Assembly (NCBI GenBank): GCA_963575745.1
Contig: CAUYUJ010004315.1
Coordinates: 30,001 to 55,000 of the forward strand
Source of the DNA: Prorocentrum cordatum
Lineage: Eukaryota > Sar > Dinophyceae > Prorocentrales > Prorocentraceae
Direction: 5' to 3'
Length of the DNA stretch: 25,000 bases
The position numbers were made by a program, and so were the translations under genes. How positions within the stretch are numbered: the stretch's first letter is position 1; each line of letters opens with the position of its first letter. Shown here piece after piece: positions 1 through 8,010 of this stretch. The notes under the pieces are model-generated. The model did no database searches. It saw nothing but the letters and a program-made list of their open reading frames with translations, and was not told the DNA's origin.

Positions 1-122
1 ACCTCATCCGATTCATCAAGGGAAATCTGAACACCAAAACGTATACTGAATGCCAGCTCTGAGATAATGCCAAACCCCGGTATCCGACAAGACCACTCAT
101 ATGGCTTTGTCCCCGCGGAAAC

Positions 123-1304
123 TCAGAGCCAACCACCGCTTGCGTACCACATCCAATCGAGCTGAGTGTGGGCCCACCGGCCGAGACGGAACCAAAGGGG
201 AGGGCGCGCGGTGGGAAGCTGGAGCACCTCGTGCGCGGTCAGCGGGGTCCGCAGCACGGAGGCGTCGACTGCCGACTCAATCGCATCCTTGACTCTGGTC
301 GCGATGCGCTCCAGCTCTCTTCCTGGATCGGCCCCCGTTAGGGCCCACAACGGATTAGCCCACTGAAGTTCAAATCCCAATCTGGAGAAATAATAGCGTA
401 CTGCCAGCACCTCTTCGTCAACCAACAGCACCTCCCAATCCCAAATGAAGAAGCTCTCCGTAAAGTTGAACTGAGAGGAGAGCCGCGCCGCCACTGGCGC
501 CCTGACAGAAAAAGCGTTGATAGAACCCCACAACTCCACTGCCAGGTCATCAGGCACCACGGTCAACCCCCGCTCGAGCTCCTTCATCATACTAGGGCGA
601 GAGCGTGCACCGATGTCAACGACGAAGCGGCCGCCTGTGACATTCAGGCGGCAGCCCAGCAGATCAATCCCAGACCACGCATCATCCACAACCACAAACG
701 TAGCCGAATTTCTTGCAACCGAGAGCGCAACCCCACTCACGGCCAAAGTTAGGTTTCTGGCCGCGAGTGCTACAGCTCCACCGGCGCCTGCCACATCCTC
801 CACCAGGGACGCCGCAGCCTCGGCACCCCTGGACATGTTAGGGAAGAGGCTCGACGGGAAACTGACGACGAGCACCATGAGGATGATGGCAGGCACGAAA
901 CACGGGCCGCAGAGAATCTTGAGCACCTTACTGTAGCCAACAACTGACTTGAGGTAGCTTCCCTTTTGAACTCTGGTCTGCTGCGACTTGAACGGCGCCT
1001 GCGCGTAGAACTGCAGCCTTCCTGACATCGGCTGGCCCGCTGCCTCCGGAGGTGGGATTGCGAGCACCGTGGCGGGCGGCAGCGCACCCGGGCTCTTGGC
1101 CTTGGGCGGGGCGAGGACTAGCGACACTGCCCCCGGCGATGCCGTCCGCGACGTGGCCCCCGACGGCGGCGCACTGACGCACTGCACCCAACTGGACGGT
1201 GTCCCAGGCGGGCTCGGCAGTGGTGGCACGTTCTCCTCCGTCAAGTCCGGGCCCTTGATCCACCCCCCAGTGTTCTTGTCCCTGATGAAGCCCTTGGGCG
1301 CCAT
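123..1304 (-). CDS. Single-pass membrane protein downstream of the recombinase, function unknown
   Basis: I do not recognise the family. The frame is open from 1388, but the first ATG is at 1304, giving 393 residues; residue numbers here count from 1388. Residues 50-120 are rich in Pro, Ala and Ser and look disordered. A hydrophobic segment at about 157-178 (core VPAIILMVLVV) is a convincing membrane helix. It is followed by about 240 residues with four N-glycosylation sequons (N184, N212, N249, N308), all on the C-terminal side, which suggests a lumenal or extracellular domain in a type II topology. Lys residues flank the helix on the N-terminal side, which fits. It starts about 100 bases after the recombinase Tyr box on the same strand, so it is probably part of the same element. 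A slip in the GGGG at 1325-1328 could fuse it to the recombinase frame. An envelope-like role is possible but unproven. Confidence 0.6.
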   Translation of the reverse strand: MAPKGFIRDKNTGGWIKGPDLTEENVPPLPSPPGTPSSWVQCVSAPPSGATSRTASPGAVSLVLAPPKAKSPGALPPATVLAIPPPEAAGQPMSGRLQFYAQAPFKSQQTRVQKGSYLKSVVGYSKVLKILCGPCFVPAIILMVLVVSFPSSLFPNMSRGAEAAASLVEDVAGAGGAVALAARNLTLAVSGVALSVARNSATFVVVDDAWSGIDLLGCRLNVTGGRFVVDIGARSRPSMMKELERGLTVVPDDLAVELWGSINAFSVRAPVAARLSSQFNFTESFFIWDWEVLLVDEEVLAVRYYFSRLGFELQWANPLWALTGADPGRELERIATRVKDAIESAVDASVLRTPLTAHEVLQLPTARPPLWFRLGRWAHTQLDWMWYASGGWL

Positions 1305-1324
1305 GTCCTGGAGGAAGGTGCGCT

Positions 1325-2305
1325 CCCCAGACGAACGCAGGAAAGTACTGGCGCCACCCTCTCTTGAGCCAGTACAGCTGCTGCGCAAAGCCCTTCGAGT
1401 TTAGCCGGGTGAGGATGTGGCTCGCACCGACGATGTCGAAATAAATGCGCAAACTCCCATCTAAAATCCACCTTCCTCTCTCCCGAACTTCTTCAAACGA
1501 GAGCCCCATCGGCCCTCGAGTCACTCGCCCATCCTGCTCTGGGGCTGTGAGGCCCCCACCCCATGGATAGGCCCAGCGAGCCCTCGGTGTCCTTGAGAGC
1601 CTTACGATACTGGGCTAAGCTGTAGGGGAAGAGCGGAGCCCCAGCCGGGGTGGCCCTCGTGATGTCCTCAAGCACCTCCATGATGTCCCTGTCCTCCTGA
1701 AATATGCGCGCCACCTGGGGCCTCTTGAGCTTTGTCCCCGTACGAGCCCCAAGAGCGATAGAGACCGAGGCGATGTTGATGTTCTCGCCCAGATCGCGAG
1801 GGAAGATGAGGTCCTCCGGTAGTATTCCCAAGAGCTCCGAGGGGCGTAAGCCCGTATGACACTGCACGATGAGAGCAAGGCCCAGACGCGGGTTCCCTCT
1901 GGCGGCCATGTGAACCCCGAGGAGCTTACCAGGCAACTTCCCGAGAGGCACCGTATGTTTGCGCCCCACATGTCTTTCCCAGCCTGCAATGACAGCCTTG
2001 CTCCACAGAAGTTTCCCCCGCATGCGAGGGAAGAAGAACTCAACTGCTGCAACTGTATTCACGAATTTCGCTGGAGTGCGGTACTCAATCTGATCATTTT
2101 TGAACTCAACTAGAAGGTCGTCCCATTCGTCAGCACCGCTGGGACGCAGGCCGCGCTGAAGGGCCCAGGTCGAAAACCGAAGCCCAGCGCTGCGATATAC
2201 TTCTAAAGTCTTCTCAGTCACCCGCGCGGCCTGGTCAGGGTCGACTCGACGAGGTCCGACTCGCCGAGCGCACCAAGCCACTCCGATTCCTCCTTGACAA
2301 CTCAT
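1325..2305 (-). CDS. Tyrosine recombinase (integrase) of the DIRS-like element, frameshifted
   Basis: This enzyme would integrate the circular DNA intermediate. The frame is open from 2374 (GTG) and the first ATG is at 2305. Numbering from 2374, the core has box I Arg in HTGLRPSELLG (R177), a Lys-containing segment GTKLKRPQ (about 213-220), and box II HSPR (H276, R279). The frame then closes at 1493. The neighbouring frame, open at 1524, continues at once with RERGRW and then SLRIYFD, supplying the Trp that stands in for the third catalytic residue and the Tyr nucleophile. Moving between the two frames needs one extra base in the GGGG at 1504-1507. The start overlaps the RNase H frame by about 140 bases in a different frame, as is common for DIRS ORFs. 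All catalytic residues are present if the shift is an error or is suppressed. Confidence 0.82.
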
Positions 2306-4145
2306 CAGCTGTCTGGTGCGCGGTGTCCACCCAGGGTAGGTATAGTTTGATGCCTGTTGCCACTGAAAGCGCACTAATCTTCCTCAGCAGGTAGTTGAGA
2401 TGCGGGGCCGACGAACGCCCCTTTGCTGCAGCTGAGGCCAACGGTTCATTATCCTCCATGTTGCAGGTAGCGTGGTCATGTGCTCCCGGAAGAAGAGAGA
2501 GCGCCTGACAAAGTCTGACCACGGCTCGGCCTTCTCCCAAGATGATGTGGTCAGGCAAGCGCCAGCGCCCCGCATCCAGCTCGTGCCACATCTCCTGAGG
2601 GATCTGCAGCAGCTCACGCGGGATGCGTGACACCGGGATGCGGCCTCGCAGCTCCCGATCGGCACGATTCAAATGGAGGACCGTGCCGTCCAGCCTGGAA
2701 ACCGTATGCCCAGGCCTCGTACCCGCTCCGATGACTTGCTCTGACTCACTCTGGGTGATGGGCGTCACGACGATGCCGCACCCGCCGTGGTCGACTCGGT
2801 TGGCGCCCTCCGCATCAGAAGCAAAGAGTACGGGCGCTGCCGGTAGGTCCAAGACACACGACATCATCGGGATCATGTCTCTCATGACGCGCACCTCGCG
2901 GCGGGCGGAGGCCCACCATCGTACAACTTGACCCTGCCTCTTCTCAAGCAGGTCGAACACTGCGGCAGGGGTGGCCATGAGTTCGCGCCTCAGGAGCGCC
3001 CCCCACAGCCACACGCCCACCAATGCCCTGAGCAGCTCCACGTCCACCCAGGGCGTCTCCATGATCCACGCGAGCGCCGCCTCCAAACAGCTGGCTTTGC
3101 CACCAGCCAGCTTCAGTCGAGGCGGAAAGTTCTGCAACTCGAAGCCCACGATCTTCGAGCCCTCCTCGATCCTCTCGCGTTCGTTGACGACGAAGCCGGC
3201 CTGCTCCCAGGCGTCGGCGACCTTCTGCATCATCTGCTCACTCACCACGTCAGCCGACCCGCCCCTGGGGCAAGCAGCTATGTTGAGCCCGTCGTCCACG
3301 TGCACGTAGATCGCCTGGAAGCCTGGGCGCAGCCGCACGCTGCCGCCCCGACGGTACAGCTCGTTCAGCACGAAGAGGCCCTCCTTCTCACTCTCAAAGC
3401 TCCACTGGGTGCGACGCGGCTTCTCCCGCCCCGTCCTTAGCCATCCTCCTGGTCCTCGACCTGTGGTCAGCATCCGGAGCGCCGCCCTGACCACACTGAG
3501 GGCGATCATGCGGCACAAGCCAGGAGGGTAGGCCTGCAGACGGCGCGACCTGAAGATGCCGCGCTCGTTCTTCCCGTAGGCCTTCTCGTGACGGTGTCTC
3601 CGATCACATAGCAGCGCCTGCTCGTGAATGCCCTCCAAGTTCGAAGCCAGGGTGGTAGGCTTCTGAGACGGTCCCGCGTACATGCACTGGTCGATCCTGG
3701 TGGTCTGCACGCCGTGTCTCTCCAGCATGCCCTTCACTGCTTCCAGGTCCCAGATGCTCGGGTACGGCTCCTCCTCTGGGTCCGCAGGGTGCTCGAACAG
3801 GTAGCCCCCCCCGTACTGCTCCTCCACGTCGCACAAGGCCAGTAGGTTGAAGAGCAGCACGTTCGCCTCCGTGACCCTCACGCGCTCCTCCTTCGACAGG
3901 TCGCTCCCGCCCAGTGGCTCCGACCGAAATCGAAGTGGCCGAGGACCTCCTCCGCGGAAGCGCGCTCTACTCCACGTGGCACAGGGGGGTGCGCCAAGGA
4001 TAATGTCAATGAGGCCCTGTTCGATCATTTCCAGCAGCATAGCGATCAGCTTGGGGCCCGCCAGATCCCACCTGTGATCAAAGGCAAGATCCACTCCGAA
4101 GAAAAAGATCGCAACCCCATATTCGACAGCAAAACTCCTCCACAT
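2235..4145 (-). CDS. Pol C-terminal part: methyltransferase core, RT motif C, connection, RNase H
   Basis: A 636-residue frame. Residues 1-225 continue the methyltransferase-like fold begun in the upstream frame: an acidic motif after a beta strand (GVDLAFDH, 17-24), then GAPPCATWS (51-59), which resembles the PC loop of cytosine-C5 methyltransferases, and EHPADP (118-123). RT motif C follows as YVHVDD (280-285). RNase H occupies about 437-620, with Asp in FASDAEG (444), Glu in ILGEGRA (538), Asp in MEDNEPL (565), and the closing WVDTAH..ADELSRR (605-619). The last motif is typical of DIRS and related RNase H domains. The first Met (4145) is probably not a true start; the protein should continue from the frame ending at 4078 by a one-base slip in the run at 4131-4134. 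The frame ends inside the recombinase coding region. Confidence 0.8.
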   Translation of the reverse strand: MWRSFAVEYGVAIFFFGVDLAFDHRWDLAGPKLIAMLLEMIEQGLIDIILGAPPCATWSRARFRGGGPRPLRFRSEPLGGSDLSKEERVRVTEANVLLFNLLALCDVEEQYGGGYLFEHPADPEEEPYPSIWDLEAVKGMLERHGVQTTRIDQCMYAGPSQKPTTLASNLEGIHEQALLCDRRHRHEKAYGKNERGIFRSRRLQAYPPGLCRMIALSVVRAALRMLTTGRGPGGWLRTGREKPRRTQWSFESEKEGLFVLNELYRRGGSVRLRPGFQAIYVHVDDGLNIAACPRGGSADVVSEQMMQKVADAWEQAGFVVNERERIEEGSKIVGFELQNFPPRLKLAGGKASCLEAALAWIMETPWVDVELLRALVGVWLWGALLRRELMATPAAVFDLLEKRQGQVVRWWASARREVRVMRDMIPMMSCVLDLPAAPVLFASDAEGANRVDHGGCGIVVTPITQSESEQVIGAGTRPGHTVSRLDGTVLHLNRADRELRGRIPVSRIPRELLQIPQEMWHELDAGRWRLPDHIILGEGRAVVRLCQALSLLPGAHDHATCNMEDNEPLASAAAKGRSSAPHLNYLLRKISALSVATGIKLYLPWVDTAHQTADELSRRNRSGLVRSASRTSSSRP

Positions 4146-5457
4146 AGTGCTGGATGTCCAACTTCCTCCGGCCGCCCGCGAACGCGTGCAGCACGATGAT
4201 CACTCGGCGACGCTCATGCTTCAGCTCACGGACTTTAGCCAAGAAAGCCTCGGGGGAGAGCCCAGCCTCTTGACGCCGCTCAGCGCGGCGCAAGGCCTTC
4301 TCCTTGACCCACTCGACGTCCTCCACAACGGCTTCGTCAGGAAGATCGTTCCACTGGCTCTCCCTGGGCTCTCCGAAGGCGGCCGACCTCACCAGTGTCC
4401 CCCCCACTGCCTCCAGGTTGATGCACATCAGGATGTGAACAGCATGAGACAACCCCATCGGTAGTCTGGTGTAGCAAGGGCACACCAGAGACCACTCCTG
4501 GAGTCCGCTCCTCATGTCCACGGGTAACAAGGACCATACTGCTGCAGCCGGGATGGCGGGGGTCGCCATCCACTTCCACATCCACTCAGGCAAGAGAACT
4601 GAGGAGAATGCGTTGCTCTCATCACATCGTGCCATGTGTATCTCCATATCTGGCGCTCGCATCATAGCAAGCGCTCCTCCTCCGCCCAGTCCGTGTTCAC
4701 CACGGCGTCGCACATCACTCCAGAGATAGTTTGTGGGCACTGCCATGATGAGCTTCCTCAACTTAAAGCCGTCCTTCTTCAAAACTGCTGAAACTCCATT
4801 GATCGTCATCACCTCGCCCCTCGGTCTAAATACCCACAGCCCCGGCGGAAGGTCATCACGATGCAGGTAAGATATCCACTGCTCCATCTGGCCCCCAAAG
4901 AGCCCAAACTGCCTCTCTAGTTCCTCCACGTGCTGCATGGACTTGCCTGCCATCTCGACGACGTTCTCCTCCTTCTCGTAGTACTCTGCCTCGTCGGCAG
5001 GCAACGCCTCGAGTAGCGGGACAACCTTCAGCGTCGTCACCTCGTCCACTCTGTTGGCAATGAACTCCGCGTGGACGTCTCTCTTGTGCACTCTCCCGTA
5101 GCCTATCTGGTCCAACTTCAGTAGCTCACACGTCGCTTGTACGCCTGTCACTGGGAACAGCCGGCGAACATTGAGCTGGCCCTTAGCGTGCTGGATCGCC
5201 CGCGCCTGGACCCGCCCGACAGCAGAGTTCGTCGTCATCTCATTGCTAAACTTCTGCTGCCACGGTGTGGTCTGCTGCTTCATATTGCCCAGGTAGGTCG
5301 AGTTGAGAGCACTGAGCACTCGATTGGCAACCTTCCTCACCATCTGCTTCCGATGTAGTCTCTGCCTACTCCGACCCGAACGCACCGACACACGACCTGG
5401 CTGCGCAAGAAGTGGAACTGGTAGGACCGCGTCGCTGGCACCGAAAGCAGAGGCCAT
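4078..5457 (-). CDS. Pol N-terminal part: reverse transcriptase fingers/palm and methyltransferase motif I
   Basis: A 459-residue frame from ATG 5457. Residues 1-180 are unassigned; about 160-190 is acidic and helical. The RT spans about 195-350: a basic finger segment (KLRKLIMAVP), motif A as RCDESNAF (catalytic D279), and motif B as YTRLPMGLSHAVHI (329-342). Motif C is absent here and appears only about 330 codons further on, in the next frame. After residue 380 comes a charged helix and then IVLHAFAGGRRKLD (421-434), which resembles the glycine-rich SAM-binding motif I of class I methyltransferases. The frame stops at 4078 just after that motif. The neighbouring frame gives the continuation, and a +1 slip at TTTT (4131-4134 on the plus strand as AAAA) joins them. 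Upstream, the same frame is open back to the Gag stop at 5785. Confidence 0.78.
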   Translation of the reverse strand: MASAFGASDAVLPVPLLAQPGRVSVRSGRSRQRLHRKQMVRKVANRVLSALNSTYLGNMKQQTTPWQQKFSNEMTTNSAVGRVQARAIQHAKGQLNVRRLFPVTGVQATCELLKLDQIGYGRVHKRDVHAEFIANRVDEVTTLKVVPLLEALPADEAEYYEKEENVVEMAGKSMQHVEELERQFGLFGGQMEQWISYLHRDDLPPGLWVFRPRGEVMTINGVSAVLKKDGFKLRKLIMAVPTNYLWSDVRRRGEHGLGGGGALAMMRAPDMEIHMARCDESNAFSSVLLPEWMWKWMATPAIPAAAVWSLLPVDMRSGLQEWSLVCPCYTRLPMGLSHAVHILMCINLEAVGGTLVRSAAFGEPRESQWNDLPDEAVVEDVEWVKEKALRRAERRQEAGLSPEAFLAKVRELKHERRRVIIVLHAFAGGRRKLDIQHYVEEFCCRIWGCDLFLRSGSCL

Positions 5458-5787
5458 TTTAGATATCGAAGGGAAACTCTGAGTGTAACTGAACTTCGCA
5501 TCTTCACTAGGCTTATCTGGTTTGGCAATCCATCTCTCCCCCCCCCGAGGCCGGTACCCTCTGGTCTTCTCGCTCGGCGGCGGATGAGGCTGAGCAGTGC
5601 GTGACTGGGGGGCCCCCCCCAGCCCGGTACCCTCTGGCCTCCCAGACCCGCCTTGAGCGAAGACTGAGCAGTGCGTGCCTGGGGGGGCTCCATCAACATC
5701 CTCGAACTGACCCTGTCGCTGCCCTGCGCGGGCATCTCGCAGCCCTTCACCCCGCGACTCATGATGAAGGGCCCCCGGCAGGCGTCA
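5458..5787 (-). other. Open linker between Gag stop TGA and Pol ATG, possible readthrough region
   Basis: Reading codon by codon, the Gag frame meets TGA at 5787-5785 (context GGC TGA CGC). The same frame then stays open for 109 codons until the Pol ATG at 5457, with no ATG, GTG or TTG start in between. Gag and Pol are therefore one frame interrupted by a single stop. UGA followed by C is a known leaky context in eukaryotes. High GC makes long open frames more likely by chance, so this is suggestive only. A later nonsense mutation in a single polyprotein would look the same. Confidence 0.5.
5551..5688. repeat. Imperfect tandem duplication, period 73-74 bp, in the Gag-Pol linker
   Basis: CCGGTACCCTCTGG starts at 5551 and again at 5624 (spacing 73). 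TGAGCAGTGCGTG starts at 5591 and again at 5665 (spacing 74). Each unit ends in a G-run followed by C-rich sequence. The middles differ, so the copies are old or diverged. The unit is not a multiple of three, yet the Gag-Pol frame stays open across both copies. Confidence 0.75.
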
Positions 5788-7230
5788 GCCTCCCGAGCTC
5801 TTGTCGCCACGACCACGGCCCTTGTCCTTGTCCTTCCCCTTGCCGCCGTTCCGTCGTCGTAGCTCTGCTGCACCTCGTTCAGCCCGTTGGTGCTCCATCT
5901 TGCTGTGCGTCGTCGCCTCCGTGATGAGCCAGCCAGGCGCGATGTCTATCCCGCTCCCTGGGGCGGTGACTGCCCTCAGCCTGGCTGCGCCCGCCTTGTC
6001 GTGCGTGCGTGACTCGTACACATAGGCCGACAAATGGCGCAACCCTATCTCCACATTGTCATTCGTGTTGAGACAAATCATCAACTCCTGGTCATTCCCG
6101 CACTTGCCTAGCTCGAAGTCCAACGTCGCCGCTGTGCTCCACAGCGACTGCCACTGCTCTCCCCCTCGATATCCTGAGAACTGGGACTGAAGCCAATGTC
6201 TGATGCTCGTACTCCCAGCCGCGCGAATGTTCCGATAGATCTCCATCCCCGCCCTCTTGAAGTCCGGCGGCAACGAGTGGGCCCAGGCGTCCACCTCGGC
6301 TCCTCCCGCGGCCGCCGCTGGCGCCCCGAACGTGCCATCGAACGTGTTGGTCGTCTCCATATTCTCGAACCCTGACAGCACCGTTTTCAACGATTCCACG
6401 TCGGGGGCCGAGCGAGTCTCAGCTCCCACATAGCCCCGAGCGGCGAGGGCGGCTCGCACTCCAGGGTTCAGGCCCCCAGTCTGCTCCAGCTGGTGGACGA
6501 AGTTCCAGAAGCGTCGTCCCCGCCACGGGTCTGAGCTCGCCCCGGCGCGCAGCATCATGAGAGCCTCCTTCACCTTCTTGGCACATGCCGCTGCAGAAGT
6601 GGCAGCCTGCAGCCCTGGTCCGCCTGGACCACCTCCAGGCACCGCCGGCATGGCCGCTGCCGTGGTCGGGCCCGCGCCCGTCGCGGGCTGCGCTGGCAGG
6701 CCCGACGGCGCGGCAGTCCACGACAGCGGCCCAGTGCAGCCCCCCCCCGTGGCGAAGGCGTGGAACGCGTCCATGGCGGGGTCCACGCTATGGGGGGGGG
6801 CTGACGGCACCCCAGGCTGCACCATGCCTGGTGGGGGTGCGCTCGGCGGCGGCCATGCTGGCAGCTCGGGCGCACCTCCGCCACCCACAGCCTCAGTGCC
6901 GCTCGCCGGGCCTCCGTCCAGCGTCAGGCTCGCCAGCTGGGCGCGAAGGGCCTCCACCTCGGCCTGCTGTCCTGAGGCGGCGCGCCACCAGCCGCGCACC
7001 GTCTGGGCGCCGACCCAGACGGCGGCCACGACGATCAGCGCGGCGCCCAGGCCGAGGCGCACCAGGCCCCCGCGGCCCGTCTCGGCGCGCCACGCCAGCA
7101 TCGCGACGAGCAGGCCCAGGACGCCTAGCGCCCGCGGCGCAAGCCACCAGCCGAGGATCACGAGGGAGCTCGGCTCGGGCGGCGTCGCGCTCGCGGCGCT
7201 GCCTGGCTCCGATGGCGGTGGGGGGACCAT
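5785..7230 (-). CDS. Gag-like protein with two N-terminal membrane helices
   Basis: A first-position structural protein by context; no zinc knuckle or named Gag family is recognisable. The frame is open from 7275 (TTG), but the first ATG is at 7230 (MVPPPPSEPG), giving about 481 residues. Two hydrophobic segments lie at about 38-62 (core ALGVLGLLVAML) and 71-93 (core LGAALIVVAAVWVG), numbered from 7275. A short amphipathic heptad-like stretch follows (EVEALRAQLASL, about 106-117). Then come a Pro/Gly/Ala-rich linker to about 225, a mostly helical region with conserved-looking Trp and Arg residues (DPWRGRRFWNFVHQLEQ), and a basic Lys/Gly/Asp tail that could bind RNA. The helices would place the particle at a membrane, which is unusual for a DIRS Gag. 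It ends in TGA, with Pol in the same frame. Confidence 0.6.
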   Translation of the reverse strand: MVPPPPSEPGSAASATPPEPSSLVILGWWLAPRALGVLGLLVAMLAWRAETGRGGLVRLGLGAALIVVAAVWVGAQTVRGWWRAASGQQAEVEALRAQLASLTLDGGPASGTEAVGGGGAPELPAWPPPSAPPPGMVQPGVPSAPPHSVDPAMDAFHAFATGGGCTGPLSWTAAPSGLPAQPATGAGPTTAAAMPAVPGGGPGGPGLQAATSAAACAKKVKEALMMLRAGASSDPWRGRRFWNFVHQLEQTGGLNPGVRAALAARGYVGAETRSAPDVESLKTVLSGFENMETTNTFDGTFGAPAAAAGGAEVDAWAHSLPPDFKRAGMEIYRNIRAAGSTSIRHWLQSQFSGYRGGEQWQSLWSTAATLDFELGKCGNDQELMICLNTNDNVEIGLRHLSAYVYESRTHDKAGAARLRAVTAPGSGIDIAPGWLITEATTHSKMEHQRAERGAAELRRRNGGKGKDKDKGRGRGDKSSGG

Positions 7231-7404
7231 CAGTGCGCGGCGGGCATCTGTGACCTTCCTGGATGGCCACCGCAAACCTGGCCCCTCAGGCCGTCATTGT
7301 TGCGGTTGACCCGAAAAGCTATGGAAGCACGCTTGCTGTTGGGGAGCAAAGCTGGACCAACACTATACATTAATACCCGCTCGAAGACTCTCACTTCATC
7401 ATAC
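7231..7404. other. Leader region between Gag ATG and ACAT array, no gene seen
   Basis: A non-repetitive stretch of about 170 bases. It probably holds the 5' untranslated region and terminus of the DIRS-like element. I found no clear terminal repeat matching the other end within the window, and no recognisable promoter motif. Confidence 0.4.
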
Positions 7405-7580
7405 GCACTGATACATACATACATACATACATACATACGGACATACATGCATACATACATATATGCGTACATACATGTATGTATGTATGCATGCATCCAA
7501 ATCATACATACATACATAAATACATGCATCCAAAAATTTACACATACATAAATGCATGCATGCATGCATGCGCGCGCGCA
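7405..7580. repeat. (ACAT)n microsatellite, 3' flank of the LINE
   Basis: The run from 7411 to about 7438 is nearly perfect ACAT repeats. Interrupted copies continue to about 7570, then change to GCATGCATGC and a short GCGCGCGC run. Short repetitive open frames across it (MYVCMYVC, HTYIHTYI) have no coding value. The repeat has the same orientation as the array at 11751-12780 on the other side of the LINE. Confidence 0.95.
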
Positions 7581-7783
7581 GCAGCAGAGGCCCGGTCAAA
7601 CCAAACGGTTGGCCCGTGAACGGGCGGGGCGCGATTAAAAGCAGTGCGACCTGCATGCATGATGTGAAGGACGCGCACGACGAGTGAGCAAGCTTTGCGC
7701 CACTGTTAAGAAGGGGGGGGGGAGGGAAGGGGGAAGGGGGGCGAGAGAGAGGGGGGAGGAGGGAGAAACATTGCCTGTCCTCA
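7581..7783 (-). other. LINE 3' untranslated region with polypurine tract
   Basis: About 200 bases lie between the end of the LINE coding relic and the ACAT array. From 7709 to 7768 the plus strand is almost pure purine (G-runs with GAGAGAGA). There is no gene. As LINE 3' sequence it would be read as a pyrimidine tract on the element strand. Confidence 0.5.
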
Positions 7784-8010
7784 CGTCTGCAAGCAGTACT
7801 CAACGAACGCGTCCTCGTCCTCTTCTGAAATGCTCGTAGTCCAGTGGGATGGTGCGTTAAGGATGTCATGCGCGAAGATGCCAGCCGGTCGCCCCATCTT
7901 GTTGGTGGACGGCCCCGTGCCCTCGAGGCTCCACGCGTGCTCGCCGGCCCCCATCCGATAATCGCATGAACCCAATCAGATACAGAAGCGATTGACTTTA
8001 AGGCAAGTTT
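7781..8010 (-). pseudogene. LINE ORF2 C-terminal tail, interrupted by stop and frameshift
   Basis: The RT frame ends in CRRL followed by TGA at 8010-8008; the next codons in frame read KLALKSIAS, so TGA may replace a TGG Trp codon. Further on the frame gives RGRPPTRWGDRLA, the conserved tail found in many LINE ORF2 proteins. After another shift it gives FAHDILNAPSHWTT and a final stop near 7781. The ORF2 protein was therefore about 75 residues longer than the intact frame suggests. Confidence 0.6.

Larger units (their letters stand above)
123..7230 (-). mobile_element. DIRS-like tyrosine-recombinase retrotransposon carrying a methyltransferase-like domain
   Basis: Five minus-strand coding blocks follow each other with short gaps or overlaps: Gag-like, RT plus methyltransferase, RT motif C plus RNase H, tyrosine recombinase, membrane protein. 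RT and RNase H together with a tyrosine recombinase in place of a DDE integrase is the defining content of DIRS-type elements. The known DIRS order is gag, RT/RNase H/methyltransferase, recombinase; here the methyltransferase is nested within the RT and an extra membrane-protein gene follows the recombinase. I could not identify the inverted or split repeats expected at DIRS termini. The left end may lie outside the window and the right end is probably between 7230 and 7404, where an ACAT array starts. Frameshifts at 1504-1507 and 4131-4134 suggest a non-autonomous copy or base-calling errors. Confidence 0.8.

Noticed and set aside
928-1320. Continuation of the recombinase C-terminal frame as a separate protein
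   Set aside because: After the Tyr box the frame quickly becomes Gln/Gly/Ala-rich and shadows the membrane-protein frame, which has the better protein character.
1357-1384. Second spliced-leader-like match (ACTGGCTCAAG on the minus strand)
   Set aside because: It has two mismatches in the 12-base leader end and lies inside the frames of the recombinase C-terminus and the membrane protein.
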